64,000 bases of DNA from an uncultured Mailhella sp. GTDB taxonomy: Bacteria; Desulfobacterota; Desulfovibrionia; Desulfovibrionales; Desulfovibrionaceae. The notes under the pieces are model-generated. The model saw only the letters and a list, made by a program, of their open reading frames with translations, searched no databases and had not been told where the DNA came from. The DNA is taken from the NCBI RefSeq assembly GCF_944324995.1, contig NZ_CALUYL010000004.1, positions 52,846 through 116,845 of the forward strand, written 5' to 3'. Positions 20,061-29,413 of this stretch are shown piece by piece. Numbering within the stretch: position 1 is the stretch's first letter; each line of letters begins with the position of its first letter. The position numbers and the translations under genes were made by a program.

Positions 20061-20918
20061 TCAGCCGCGCACGGCTATGTGAAGATTGGCGACGCCCAGC
20101 GTGAAGGGAATGTGCTGAACAAAGGCAAAGCCCGCCTCGCGCAGTTCGTCGCTGAAGGCGGCGGGCTTCGGAAAGTTTTCGATGGTGTCGGCGAAGTAGT
20201 CGTAGGCCGACGTGGAATGGCTGACGAGTCCGGCGAGTTTGGGCATGATGTGGCGCAGATACCAGTGATAGCACGGGCCGAACACGGGCGTGGACACGGG
20301 AGCGAATTCCAGAATGCAGGCTCTGCCGCCGGGTACGAGCAGTCGATGCATTTCGCGCAGGGCCTCCATGCGGGGGCGCACGTTGCGGATGCCGAAGGCG
20401 ATGGTCACGGCGTCGGCGCAGCCGTCGGGAAGCGGCATGTGCCGGGCGTCGGCCACCATGGTGGTCACGCGGGAGCGTTCGCCGGCGCGCATTTTGTGCT
20501 CTTCGCCGTAGCGGAGCATGGGCTCGCAGATGTCCGTGGCGTACACGCGCAGCTCAGGATAGCGGCGTATCAGCGCAAGGGTGACGTCGAGCGTGCCCGC
20601 GGCCATGTCGATGACCGTGTTCGTGGGGCCGGGAACCACGGAACGCACGAGATTGCGCCGCCACCAGCAGTCCAGAAAAAGGCTGAACACGCGGTTCTGC
20701 AGGTCGTACCACGGCGTCATGCGGCCGAACATTTCCGACACGTTGCGGGTGTGCTCGTCGCCGGGCTCCTGGGAGGACGCGCGTTCGGAAGACGCGGCGT
20801 CTGCGGACGTTCCGGCGTTGTCTGCGGCCGCGTCCGCTGCGGGACGGCTGTTTTCGGCAGAAGATGCGGACGCCTGCTTCTGGGAAAGGGATTCGTCGCC
20901 GGACATGTTCTGACTCAC
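20061..20918 (-). CDS. ubiE: UbiE/MenG-type C-methyltransferase
   Basis: A 285-aa SAM-dependent methyltransferase of the UbiE/MenG (COQ5) family. In a strict anaerobe it should methylate demethylmenaquinone in the last step of menaquinone synthesis, so menG may be the better name. The core starts near residue 57 with NVSEMFGRMTPWYDLQNRVFS. SAM motif I reads VIDMAAGTLDVTLAL, and the family block IAFGIRNVRPRMEALREMHR is clear. The first 55 residues are an Ala/Ser/Glu-rich, low-complexity extension not usual for the family. The start overlaps the upstream small gene by 4 nt. Confidence 0.9.
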   Translation of the reverse strand: MSQNMSGDESLSQKQASASSAENSRPAADAAADNAGTSADAASSERASSQEPGDEHTRNVSEMFGRMTPWYDLQNRVFSLFLDCWWRRNLVRSVVPGPTNTVIDMAAGTLDVTLALIRRYPELRVYATDICEPMLRYGEEHKMRAGERSRVTTMVADARHMPLPDGCADAVTIAFGIRNVRPRMEALREMHRLLVPGGRACILEFAPVSTPVFGPCYHWYLRHIMPKLAGLVSHSTSAYDYFADTIENFPKPAAFSDELREAGFAFVQHIPFTLGVANLHIAVRG

Positions 20919-21097
20919 TGCTCGTCTCCTTCCTCTTCTTCGAGGCGTTCTCTGCCCTTCAGGGCGGTGTCCATGACCACGCGGTAGATGGAGGGGAAGA
21001 TTTCCTCGAAATTGCTGGGAGAAAGGCGCTGCGATTCGATGAACTTCACCGCGATTTCCTTGCTCACCTGCATGATTTCACGTTCCAGTTTTTCCAT
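20915..21097 (-). CDS. Small conserved-looking protein, function unknown
   Basis: A 60-aa soluble acidic protein (start ATG at 21097 after CAGGAG, spacing 6). It reads as a helical KLEREIMQVSKEIAVKFIES segment, then SPSNFEEIFPSIYRVVMD and an acidic tail. The middle is faintly reminiscent of the N-terminal helical part of MucR/Ros-like regulators, but there is no zinc finger and I do not claim that family. Overlap with ubiE by 4 nt (ATGA) supports it being a translated gene. Confidence 0.7.
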   Translation of the reverse strand: MEKLEREIMQVSKEIAVKFIESQRLSPSNFEEIFPSIYRVVMDTALKGRERLEEEEGDEQ

Positions 21098-21132
21098 TAT
21101 GAACTCCTGCGGCACGGCCGCAAGCTGAAGGC

Positions 21133-21194
21133 AAAAAAACCCGCCTGTGGGGAATGGCCCCGGCCACCGCGGCTGGGAACCGGGCGGGTCAAAA
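21133..21194 (-). terminator. Terminator after the PBP gene
   Basis: On the minus strand ACCCGCC and GGCGGGT (plus-strand 21183-21189 and 21139-21145) close a hairpin followed by seven T. It should end the gatB/PBP transcript before the small gene and ubiE. Confidence 0.75.
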
Positions 21195-21342
21195 AGACGG
21201 GAAGGAATGCCCCCCAGCCTTTTTATGTTGACGTGTCTCGGACGGCGCTTTTCGGATCTTTGTTCCGGTTTGCGTTCCGACGCTCCGCCGGAGCGGACGC
21301 TGACGCCGGGAGTGAGCCGCGCGGCCCGCTCCCGGCGAGCGA

Positions 21343-23994
21343 TTAGAACATGTCCTTGAGCAGATCTTCGCCCTGCTGAGCCTGTTCCTCCACCTGCTGG
21401 ACGAGCGCGGGATCGACGTCGCCGTCGAGGGCGTCGAGGCCGTAGCCCGTGCCGGGTTCGGTGCCTTCAATGAAAGGCATGCTCATGCCGTCGGCGTCGG
21501 CGAACACGATGCCGTCGGGCTTGGGGAAGTCGTCGGGCGGATAGGCCTTGAGCGCCTCCCTGGCATAGTAGATGTAGGCGGGCAGGGCGGCACCGGAGCC
21601 GGTTTCGCCGCGGCCCATGGGCTGGAGCTGATCGTAGCCTATGTAGGTGGCGGTGACGAGGTAGGGCGTCATGCCGATGAACCAGGCGTCGTTTTCGTCG
21701 TTGGTGGTGCCGGTTTTGCCGCCGAGGGGGCGACCCAGCACGCGGGCCTTGCCGCCGGTGCCGAAGTTCACCACGCCTTCGAGCAGCTTGGCCATGACGT
21801 AGGCGTTCTGCGGCGTGATGGCCTGCACGGATTCGGGCTGGCTTTCATAGATGGTGTTGCCCCAGGGGCCCTGAATGCTGGTGATGAAGCGCGGCGAGCT
21901 GACCTTGCCGCCGTTGGCGAAGGCGGTGTAGGCCTGCGCCAGATTGAGCGGAGACACGGCCACGGCGCCCAGACTGATGGACAGGGTGGCCGGGAACTCG
22001 GGCGTGAGGCGCAGGGCCTTGGCGCGGGCAATGATGTGCTCCACGCCCATCTGCTGCGCCACGCGCACGGTGCAGAGGTTGCGGGAGCGGGCGAGGGCGC
22101 GGTAAAGCGGCATGGGGCCGTTGAACTTGCCGTCGTCGTTGCCGGGACGCCAGGCTTTTTTCGTCCACTTGTCGATGAGGATGATGGGGGCGTCGAGCAG
22201 CATGGAGGCGGGAGTGAAGCCGTTGTCGAGCGCCGCGGAATAGACGATGGGCTTGAACGAGGAGCCGGGCTGGCGCTGCGCCTGCGTGACGCGGTTGAAC
22301 TGGGAGCCGGAGCTGCCGAAGGAGTAGCCGCCCACCATGGCCACCACGTCGCCGCTCTGCGGTTCGATGGACACCATGGCACCCTGCACGTCGGGATACT
22401 GCTGGAGTCGCAGGGCAATGACGGCTTCATGGGGACGCAGCACGGCGTTCTGTGCGTTTTTGGGCGCTTCCGTCACGTTTTTGCCCGTTTTCTTCTGGGA
22501 TTTGGCGGGCGCGGCGGGAGTCTTGTCGCGGGAAACCCAGATGACGTCGCCGGGCTTGACCACTTTTGTGGCGTCGCGCATCACCACGGCGGTGACGGAA
22601 CCGGCCACGCGCTTGTTCGGCTTGCGCGCCCAGTTCATGGTGCGCACGCTCACGTAGCCGCGCTGCGTTTCGGAGAGCAGCACGTCCGCGCCGGACTTGT
22701 TCACGCTCGTCACGAGCGCGAGCGCCCAGCCGTCGTCGTCGAGATCGGAGAGCTGGAAGTCCTTTTTCTTGAGAAAGTCCGCGTATTCGGAAGGTTCGAG
22801 ATGCTTGACCGGTCCGAGCCAGCCGTGACGCTTGGTGGCGTCTTCCAGACCGTGGCGCAGACCTTCGTTGGCGGCCTTCTGCTGCACGGGATCCATGGCG
22901 GTGTGCACGGTGAGGCCGAGCTCATACACGGCGTCTTCGCCGTAGATGCCGAAGTCGTAGCCGTTTTTCTTGCAGTTCTCTTCCGAGAACATTTCCACGA
23001 GCAGGCGGCGCACTTCTTCCATGTACCAGGCTCCGTCGGGATTGGACGAGGGCATGGCCTTGTATTCGAGCTTCTGGTTGATGGCTTCGTCGTACTGGGC
23101 GTCGCTGATCCAGCCGAGGTCGCGCAGGCGGCGCAGCACGTGACGCTGACGGTTCTGGGCGGCTTCGGGATTGCGGTAGGGATTGTAGGCGGAAGGCGAC
23201 TGGCCGAGACCGGCGATGAGCGCGGCTTCGGCAATGGTGAGATCCCTGGCGTTCTTGGCGAAGTACACGCGCGCGGCGGCTTCCACGCCGTAGGCGTTGT
23301 TGCCGAGGAATATCTGATTGATGTAGAGGGTGAGAATTTCGTCCTTGCTGAGCTGCTTTTCCAGACGGTAGGCGAGAATGGCTTCCTTGAGCTTGCGTTC
23401 GTAGCTCTTTTCCGGGGTGAGCATGAGGCGCTTGACCACCTGCTGCGTGATGGTGCTGCCGCCCTGCCTTGTGGAGCCGTGCTGGAAGTTGGCTATGGCC
23501 GCGCGCACGATGGCTTTGATGTCCACGCCGGGGTGATTGTAGAACTGATCGTCTTCCACGGCGAGGAAGGACATGGGCACGAACTTGGGAAGCTGGTCGA
23601 GCGTGACGAGAAAACGCCGTTCGTGGTAGAGCTGACCGATGAGACTGCCGTCGCGGGCGAGCACGGTGGTCACCAGCGGCGGACGGTAGTCGGCGATTTT
23701 GCTGAAGCTCGGCAGATCGTCGGACACCCACTGATACAGCATGTAGCCGCCTGCGGCCGCGCCCAGCGCGCCGAGCACGACCAGCGTGCCGAAAAGATAG
23801 AGTATGGTGCCGAAGAATCCGCGGCCCTTGCGGCGTTTTCTGCGGGATTTTCCGGGAGCGTCCAGAGAAAGCAGTTCGCTGTCGGAGTCGTCCTCCGCCG
23901 CGGGCCTGGAATATTTCTTGTTCCTGCCGGGGGCGGGCGTTCCGAAATCGAGCCTGTCGAGTCCGTTGTCGTTGTTCCAGTCTTTGTCGCTCAT
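21343..23994 (-). CDS. mrcA: Class A penicillin-binding protein (PBP1A type)
   Basis: A bifunctional peptidoglycan glycosyltransferase/transpeptidase (883 aa). A basic cytoplasmic tail (residues 1-60) precedes one membrane helix (about 64-88). The GT51 domain shows VEDDQFYNHPGVD and STITQQVVKRLML. An OB-like insertion lies mid-protein. The transpeptidase carries the SxxK site in PGSSFKPIVY (around residue 580), the SRN motif in ARSRNLC, and KTG in GGKTGTTND. Length and layout fit PBP1A. It follows gatB by 68 nt on the same strand. Confidence 0.94.
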   Translation of the reverse strand: MSDKDWNNDNGLDRLDFGTPAPGRNKKYSRPAAEDDSDSELLSLDAPGKSRRKRRKGRGFFGTILYLFGTLVVLGALGAAAGGYMLYQWVSDDLPSFSKIADYRPPLVTTVLARDGSLIGQLYHERRFLVTLDQLPKFVPMSFLAVEDDQFYNHPGVDIKAIVRAAIANFQHGSTRQGGSTITQQVVKRLMLTPEKSYERKLKEAILAYRLEKQLSKDEILTLYINQIFLGNNAYGVEAAARVYFAKNARDLTIAEAALIAGLGQSPSAYNPYRNPEAAQNRQRHVLRRLRDLGWISDAQYDEAINQKLEYKAMPSSNPDGAWYMEEVRRLLVEMFSEENCKKNGYDFGIYGEDAVYELGLTVHTAMDPVQQKAANEGLRHGLEDATKRHGWLGPVKHLEPSEYADFLKKKDFQLSDLDDDGWALALVTSVNKSGADVLLSETQRGYVSVRTMNWARKPNKRVAGSVTAVVMRDATKVVKPGDVIWVSRDKTPAAPAKSQKKTGKNVTEAPKNAQNAVLRPHEAVIALRLQQYPDVQGAMVSIEPQSGDVVAMVGGYSFGSSGSQFNRVTQAQRQPGSSFKPIVYSAALDNGFTPASMLLDAPIILIDKWTKKAWRPGNDDGKFNGPMPLYRALARSRNLCTVRVAQQMGVEHIIARAKALRLTPEFPATLSISLGAVAVSPLNLAQAYTAFANGGKVSSPRFITSIQGPWGNTIYESQPESVQAITPQNAYVMAKLLEGVVNFGTGGKARVLGRPLGGKTGTTNDENDAWFIGMTPYLVTATYIGYDQLQPMGRGETGSGAALPAYIYYAREALKAYPPDDFPKPDGIVFADADGMSMPFIEGTEPGTGYGLDALDGDVDPALVQQVEEQAQQGEDLLKDMF

Positions 23995-24062
23995 GGCAAT
24001 AGGGAAAGTGAAGTGTCCGGGGAAAGCGTTCCGCCCGGGGGGCGGAACGCCGTGACTGCGCG

Positions 24063-25499
24063 CTAGTTCTGGCCGAGCAGACGGGCCAGAGCTTCGTTGA
24101 CCATGGCGGGATTCGCCTTGCCGCGCATTTCGCGCATGACCTGGCCGACGAAGAAGCTGACGAGCTTGGTTTTGCCGCCCTTGTAGGCTTCCACTTCGGC
24201 GGGATGGGCGTCGATCACCTTCTGCACGGCGGCGTCGATGGCGCCGGTGTCCGAAACCTGAACGAGGCCGCGTTCCTTGACGAGCGCCGTGGGCATGACG
24301 TCGCCCTTCATGAGCTCGGGGAAGATGTCGGCGGCAATCTTGGCGGAAATGGTGCCGTTGCCGATGATGGTGACAAGCTCGGCGATGGCTTCGGGCGTGA
24401 TCTTGAGGTCGGCGCTGCTGACGCCGGTCTGATTGATTTCGCGCAACAGCATGCCGAGCATGATGTTGGCCGCCTTCTTGGGCTGAGCGCCGAGCGCGCA
24501 GGTCTTTTCAAAGAGCTCGGCGAGATGCGGATCGGAGCAGAGCTGTTCGGCGTCCTGTTCAGGCAGCTGGAGTTCGCCCATGTAGCGGGCCATGCGGGCT
24601 TCGGGCAGTTCGGGCTGCGTGGCGGCCCATTCGGCGAGTTCCTCGTCGGTGATGACCACGGGCAGAAGGTCGGGGTCGGGGAAGTAGCGGTAGTCCTGCG
24701 CGTCTTCCTTGCTGCGCATGGGGGCGGTGAGGTTGCGGTTCGCGTCGTAGAGGCGGGTTTCCTGAATCACCTTTTCGCCGTCGTCGAGCAGATCGGACTG
24801 CCTTGCGATTTCAAATTCGATGGCGCGCTGCACGTTGCGGAAGGAGTTGAGGTTCTTCAGTTCGGTGCGGGTGCCGAGCTTCGTTTCGCCGCGCGGACGG
24901 ATGGACACGTTGGCGTCGCAGCGGAAGCAGCCTTCCTCCATGTTGCCGTTGCTGATGCCGAGGCTCACCACCATGGCGTGCAGCTTCTTGAGGTAGGCCA
25001 CGGCCTCTTCGGCGCTGCGAAGATCAGGTTCGCTCACGATTTCGATGAGCGGGGTGCCGGCGCGGTTGAGATCCACGTAGCTGAAGTTTTCGCCCTGCGG
25101 ATGGATGTTCTTGCCCGCGTCGTCTTCCATGTGGATGCGGGTGATGCCGATGCGGCGCTTCTGCCCGTTGACCGTGATGTCGAGCCAGCCGTGTTCGCAC
25201 AGCGGAAGCTCGAACTGCGATATCTGATAGTCCTTGGGCATGTCGGGGTAGAAGTAGTTCTTGCGGGCGAACTGCGAGCGCTGATTGATCTGCGCGTGGA
25301 TGGCGAGGGCCATGCGCGTGGCGTATTCCACGGCCTTGCGGTTGAGCACGGGCAGCACGCCGGGCATGCCGGAGCACACTTCGCAGACGTTGGTGTTCGG
25401 CTCGTCGCCGAAGGAGTTGGGGCAGGAACAGAAAAGTTTGCTGGCCGTGGCCAGGTGTACATGTACTTCCAGGCCGATGACAGCCTCGTATGCAGACAT
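24063..25499 (-). CDS. gatB: Asp-tRNA(Asn)/Glu-tRNA(Gln) amidotransferase subunit B
   Basis: GatB (478 aa) is the kinase subunit of the tRNA-dependent amidotransferase GatCAB, which makes Gln-tRNA and/or Asn-tRNA. The N-terminus [20 protein letters not shown] and the zinc-site CSCPN...[10 protein letters not shown] are classic. The [18 protein letters not shown] segment (here [20 protein letters not shown]) and the C-terminal YqeY-like tail follow. gatA and gatC are not in the window. Start ATG at 25499. Confidence 0.97.
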   Translation of the reverse strand: MSAYEAVIGLEVHVHLATASKLFCSCPNSFGDEPNTNVCEVCSGMPGVLPVLNRKAVEYATRMALAIHAQINQRSQFARKNYFYPDMPKDYQISQFELPLCEHGWLDITVNGQKRRIGITRIHMEDDAGKNIHPQGENFSYVDLNRAGTPLIEIVSEPDLRSAEEAVAYLKKLHAMVVSLGISNGNMEEGCFRCDANVSIRPRGETKLGTRTELKNLNSFRNVQRAIEFEIARQSDLLDDGEKVIQETRLYDANRNLTAPMRSKEDAQDYRYFPDPDLLPVVITDEELAEWAATQPELPEARMARYMGELQLPEQDAEQLCSDPHLAELFEKTCALGAQPKKAANIMLGMLLREINQTGVSSADLKITPEAIAELVTIIGNGTISAKIAADIFPELMKGDVMPTALVKERGLVQVSDTGAIDAAVQKVIDAHPAEVEAYKGGKTKLVSFFVGQVMREMRGKANPAMVNEALARLLGQN

Positions 25500-25945
25500 G
25501 GGGTACTCCCTGAAAATAGCTGGTAAACAAAGCTCCGAATGGAGGAATCTGTATTGCTATCATTAAAAGGCGCGGGGCTCAAGCGAAACCCGGGTGCGCG
25601 TTCAGGGCGTCGCGGGAGGGAGAGGCGGCCGGGTAGAGGCGACCGCGGACGGGCCAAAGCGGCGGAACACGCGACGGGCGCTTTTTGCCGCAGGGCGGGC
25701 GGCGGCCCGGATGGCGCCGACGAGGCGCGGGAGCAAACTGAGAACGCGGAGCGGAGGAAGTTTCGCTGTCGGACGGAAGGTTCGCGGGAGTCGCCGAACG
25801 CAGGGAAGGCAAGCTGCCGCGTCTTCGGGAAACGATGCGGCGCAAGATCTTCGGGGATTTTTGCGGCCTGCGCCCTGCCTCGGCGAGGGGCAAGGGCGAG
25901 AGGGCGCGCGTTTTCGCCGGGCGAGGCGGAGCGCGGAAGGCTTTT
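25500..25945. other. 446-nt GC-rich gap between nadK and gatB
   Basis: Only antisense-type open frames with Arg/Pro/Ala-rich translations occur here. I see no gene, terminator or clear promoter, although the AT-rich 25510-25565 part just upstream of gatB is the likely promoter area. Confidence 0.5.
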
Positions 25946-26821
25946 TCAGCCGTTTTCCCGTCTGCCCGGCCCGGAGGTGACGATGCCGCGATCGATGAGG
26001 CGGCGCAGATACCAGTTCTTGTCGCTCACGAGCATGTGGAGCTGATCGGGCGTGCCCTGGATTTCCAGCACGTCGCCGAAGTCCAGCGGCAGATTTTCCT
26101 GCCCGTCCACGGAAAGCAGTACCTGATCGCCCTGACGGCAGGCTTCCAGCCGGATGCAGGAAGAGGCGGGCAGCGCGATGGGAGGAAAGCCCCCGGCAAA
26201 GGGGCAGATGGGCGTGACGAGCTGGGCGTTCATGGAAGGAATGGTGAGCGGGCCGCCTGCGGAGGCCGTGTAGGCGGTGGAGCCGAGCGGCGTGGACACG
26301 ATGACGCCGTCGCAGCGCAGCGTGCTGAAGTGGACGCCGTCGATGTTCAGGCTCAGAGAAACCGCGCGGGCGACCACGCCGTGCGCGGTGACCACGTCGT
26401 TGATGGCCACGCCTTCGCTGAGGGGCTCCAGCATGTCTCCCTTCCGCCGCAGGATGCGCCAGTGCAGGGTGAGGTGTCGTTCCAGCTCCCATCGGCCCTG
26501 CAGCATGTCGGCCAGAGGTTCTTCCCAGCCCTCGGCGGGAAGAGAGGCCAGAAAGCCCACCCTGCCGAAGTTCATGCCGGCAAGGGGCGTGCGTATGCCG
26601 GCCAGACGGCGGGCCACGCCTATCATGGTGCCGTCGCCGCCGAGCACGAGAACGGCGTCACTGGCGGCTGCCTCGGCCCGCATGGTCATGGCGTCGGCGC
26701 CGGCGGAAAGCAGCACGCCTTCCACCTGACGGGAGCGCAGCCAGGGAATCAGGGCCCGCCCGGCGTTTTCCGGCTGAGGGTTGTCCTTATGAAGAATGAG
26801 AAGACGGGAGATGGGCTGCAT
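25946..26821 (-). CDS. nadK: NAD kinase
   Basis: NAD(+) kinase (291 aa), which makes NADP(+). The GGDGT motif appears as LVLGGDGTMIGVARRL (around residue 58). NFGRVGFLA follows near 84. The conserved ND pair is in GVAINDVVTAHG (around 136) and the STPLGSTAYTASAGGP loop lies near 174-189. The N-terminal portion is compact. It is divergently transcribed from gmhA. Confidence 0.95.
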   Translation of the reverse strand: MQPISRLLILHKDNPQPENAGRALIPWLRSRQVEGVLLSAGADAMTMRAEAAASDAVLVLGGDGTMIGVARRLAGIRTPLAGMNFGRVGFLASLPAEGWEEPLADMLQGRWELERHLTLHWRILRRKGDMLEPLSEGVAINDVVTAHGVVARAVSLSLNIDGVHFSTLRCDGVIVSTPLGSTAYTASAGGPLTIPSMNAQLVTPICPFAGGFPPIALPASSCIRLEACRQGDQVLLSVDGQENLPLDFGDVLEIQGTPDQLHMLVSDKNWYLRRLIDRGIVTSGPGRRENG

Positions 26822-27215
26822 GAAACATCCTTGAAATCGCCTGCAACGGCGGGGAATGGCCGCCCGGACGGCGCGGCGAAGGAGCGCTCGCCGGAAGGCG
26901 GACCGGACAAAGGCTCTTGTACTCTAAAGAACAAACCCGCGCAATGGAAAATTGAAACAACGGCCGGATGTCGGCGGCGGACCCGCCGGGAGCCGGAAGG
27001 CTGCGGCTTTTGGCAAAAGCTCGGAGAAATTTGCGGAAAAAGGCGGTCTTGCCCCTTGCCGAAGCGCATGGGAACGTTATTTCTCTTCTGCGGGGAAGGG
27101 ACGCGTGCCCGCCGTGGGCGGGCCCCGGCCATTGTCAGTGTCGGCGCTTTGGAGTATGGTTCCTTCTCTGAAAGTCGCGGCGAGAGCCGCTCACGTCAAG
27201 CGCTTATGGAGCATC
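26822..27215. other. 394-nt divergent gap nadK/gmhA
   Basis: No gene is supported. It holds the gmhA promoter candidate and presumably the leftward nadK promoter, for which I do not see convincing boxes. Confidence 0.5.
27132..27160 (+). promoter_or_regulatory. Sigma-70-type promoter for gmhA
   Basis: TTGTCA (27132-27137), 17-nt spacer, TATGGT (27155-27160), 55 nt upstream of the gmhA start. Confidence 0.5.
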
Positions 27216-27830
27216 ATGAAAACAGCTCTTGAAATCATCCACGAACATGCGGAAGAGGGCGCGAAGCTGCGTCGCCGCTTCCTTGCCGACGCCGCTCCCG
27301 TGCTCGACGCCGCTTCCCGCCGCATGGCGCGCAGTCTTGCCGACGGCGGCAAGATTCTTGTCTGCGGCAACGGAGGCAGCGCGGCCGACGCCCAGCACAT
27401 GACCGGAGAACTTCTGGGTCGTTTTCTCATGGAACGCCCCTCGCTTCCCGCCGTGGCGCTCACGGTGGACACGTCCACGCTGACCGCCGTGGGCAACGAC
27501 TACGGATATGAAGAAGTCTTTTCCCGTCAGGTGTCCGGCCTCGGCCGTCCCGGCGACGTGCTGGTGGCCTTTTCCACGTCGGGCGGGAGCGCCAACGTCG
27601 TCAAGGCCATCGAAGCCGCCCGCGCCGCGGGCATGACGGTGGTGGGACTCACCGGCAAGGGCGGGGGCAGAATGGCCGCCATGTGCGACTATCTGCTCGA
27701 CGTACCCCATTCGCATACTCCGCTGATCCAGGAAATGCACGAAGCGTGCATGCACCTTCTGTGTCAGCTTATCGATCATTATCTCTTCGAGAATGTTCAG
27801 GCCCTCAGCGAGGGCCCGAAAGGAGCCTGA
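27216..27830 (+). CDS. gmhA: Sedoheptulose-7-phosphate isomerase GmhA
   Basis: GmhA (204 aa) converts sedoheptulose 7-phosphate to D-glycero-D-manno-heptose 7-phosphate, the first step to the LPS core heptose. SIS-domain features: ILVCGNGGSAADAQHMTGEL (residues 47-66) and AFSTSGGSANVVKAIEAAR (around 126-144). The C-terminal HTPLIQEMHEACMHLLC supplies the zinc ligands usual for the enzyme. I start at 27216, where the family N-terminus begins and GGAG precedes. FmdB-type gene follows after 4 nt. Confidence 0.94.
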   Translation: MKTALEIIHEHAEEGAKLRRRFLADAAPVLDAASRRMARSLADGGKILVCGNGGSAADAQHMTGELLGRFLMERPSLPAVALTVDTSTLTAVGNDYGYEEVFSRQVSGLGRPGDVLVAFSTSGGSANVVKAIEAARAAGMTVVGLTGKGGGRMAAMCDYLLDVPHSHTPLIQEMHEACMHLLCQLIDHYLFENVQALSEGPKGA

Positions 27831-27834
27831 TTCC

Positions 27835-28074
27835 ATGCCTATTTACGAATATCGCTGCAAAGCCTGCAATCATACCTTTGAGGATCTCGTCTTCGGCGAC
27901 GAAAAGCCTTCCTGCCCCAAGTGCCATTCCACGGACACGGAAAAGATGATTTCCCGCTGCTCCTGCCGTCTGGCCGACGGAACGCCCGATTCCTTCGATC
28001 TTCCTTCGGCTCCGGCGTCCGGCGGCGGGTGCGCCGGATGCTCCGGCGGCAACTGCGCAAGCTGCGGTCACTAG
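27835..28074 (+). CDS. FmdB-family zinc ribbon protein
   Basis: A 79-aa small protein with the FmdB signature: MPIYEYRCKACNHTFE followed by CPKCHS, making a CxxC...CxxC zinc ribbon. A Gly/Cys-rich tail (CAGCSGGNCASCGH) could bind additional metal. Family members are called putative regulators from the formamidase locus, but evidence for that is thin. Start ATG at 27835 directly follows gmhA. Confidence 0.88.
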   Translation: MPIYEYRCKACNHTFEDLVFGDEKPSCPKCHSTDTEKMISRCSCRLADGTPDSFDLPSAPASGGGCAGCSGGNCASCGH

Positions 28075-28465
28075 TCTGCGGGAACATAGCCTGTTTTTCT
28101 GCGGCGACGCAGCGTTTTTTCTGAATGCCTCATGGACGCGACGCGGGTGCATCGCGTCCATGATTTTGTCTTTGTTCGGAGCGGGTCCGCAGCCGTAAGG
28201 CAGTGCGCCGGACGCGTCGGAAACGTCTGCGTCGGCGTGCGGAGGGAAAGCCGTTTTTTCGCGGAGTATTTTCGCGGCGGCGTGGCGCATCCAGGAAGCG
28301 CGGAGCGTTTTTCCGGAAAGCAGGCAAAATTCGAGCTGCCGGGCAAGCCGGCGTCATTCATTCTGCCGTTTCCCCGCGGGGGGCCGCGCCCCCGGCGCGA
28401 CGGAAGACCCGACGGCGTCCTGATAAAAACTGAGGCGCGTCGGTTCCGGCAACTCTGGAGTTTTT
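28075..28465. other. 391-nt gap before hemC
   Basis: Contains the stem at 28131-28162 and otherwise no recognisable gene. No clear promoter boxes for hemC were found. Confidence 0.5.
28131..28172 (+). terminator. Probable terminator after the FmdB-type gene
   Basis: CATGGACGCGA (28131-28141) pairs with TCGCGTCCATG (28152-28162); the following ATTTTGTCTTTG is T-rich but interrupted. Confidence 0.55.
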
Positions 28466-29413
28466 ATGAAAAAAATCATCATTGCCACGCGCGGCAGCAA
28501 GCTGGCGCTCTGGCAGGCGGAACACGTCAAGGGACGCCTCACGGCGCAGTATCCCGATCTGGAAGTCGAACTGCTCGTGCTCAAGACCAAGGGCGACGTC
28601 ATTCTCGACGTGCCCCTCGCCAAGGTGGGCGGCAAGGGCCTGTTCGTGAAGGAAATAGAGGAGGCGCTGCTTTCCGGCGCGGCGGACATCGCCGTACACA
28701 GCATGAAGGACGTGCCCATGGTGCTGCCCGAGGGGCTGATTCTGGGCGCGGTTCCGGAACGGGAAGTGTGCAACGATCTCTTCCTTTCCGAGCGCTATGC
28801 GGAACTCTCCGCTCTTCCTGCTGGGGCCGTGCTCGGTACAAGTTCCCTGCGCAGACAGGCGCAGGTTCTGGCGCTGCGGCCCGACATCCGCGTGGCCATG
28901 CTTCGCGGCAACGTGGAAACGCGTCTGCGCAAGATGAAGGAAGGGCAGTACGACGCCATCATTCTCGCCCGCGCGGGCGTCAAGCGTCTGGGACTTTCCG
29001 CCACCTTCCAGCAGGATCTCACGCCGCCGGACATGCTGCCTGCCGTGGGACAGGGCGCGCTCGGTGTGGAAATGCGTGAAGACAGGGCCGATCTGCGCGA
29101 GCTTCTTTCCTTCCTTGAGCATGAGCCCACGCGCCTGTGCGTTTCTGCGGAGCGCGCGTTCCTGCGTCGTCTGGACGGCGGCTGTCAGGTGCCCATTGCG
29201 GCCCATGCCGTGCTGAACGGCAACGAGCTGGAACTTTCCGCGCTGGTGGCCGGCGTGGACGGCAAAACGGTGATACGCGGATTCAGACGCGCCGAGGCCT
29301 CGCCGGAACAGGCGGAGCTCATGGGCTGCGCGCTGGCGGAGGAACTGCTTTCCAAAGGCGCAGATCGCATTCTGGCTGAACTTTACAACGGAGAAGACGG
29401 GGAAAAGGCATGA
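28466..29413 (+). CDS. hemC: Porphobilinogen deaminase HemC
   Basis: Hydroxymethylbilane synthase (315 aa), third common step of tetrapyrrole synthesis, needed here for haem, sirohaem and cobalamin. The N-terminus [19 protein letters not shown], the [12 protein letters not shown] block (around residue 74), [10 protein letters not shown] and [11 protein letters not shown] motifs are clear. The dipyrromethane-attachment Cys lies in [13 protein letters not shown] (around residue 239). It overlaps the downstream protease gene by 4 nt. Confidence 0.97.
   Translation: MKKIIIATRGSKLALWQAEHVKGRLTAQYPDLEVELLVLKTKGDVILDVPLAKVGGKGLFVKEIEEALLSGAADIAVHSMKDVPMVLPEGLILGAVPEREVCNDLFLSERYAELSALPAGAVLGTSSLRRQAQVLALRPDIRVAMLRGNVETRLRKMKEGQYDAIILARAGVKRLGLSATFQQDLTPPDMLPAVGQGALGVEMREDRADLRELLSFLEHEPTRLCVSAERAFLRRLDGGCQVPIAAHAVLNGNELELSALVAGVDGKTVIRGFRRAEASPEQAELMGCALAEELLSKGADRILAELYNGEDGEKA

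Noticed and set aside
25602..26492. A 296-aa Arg/Pro-rich frame antisense or out of frame with nadK
   Set aside because: Shadow of nadK and the GC-rich gap; nadK in the other frame has all motifs.
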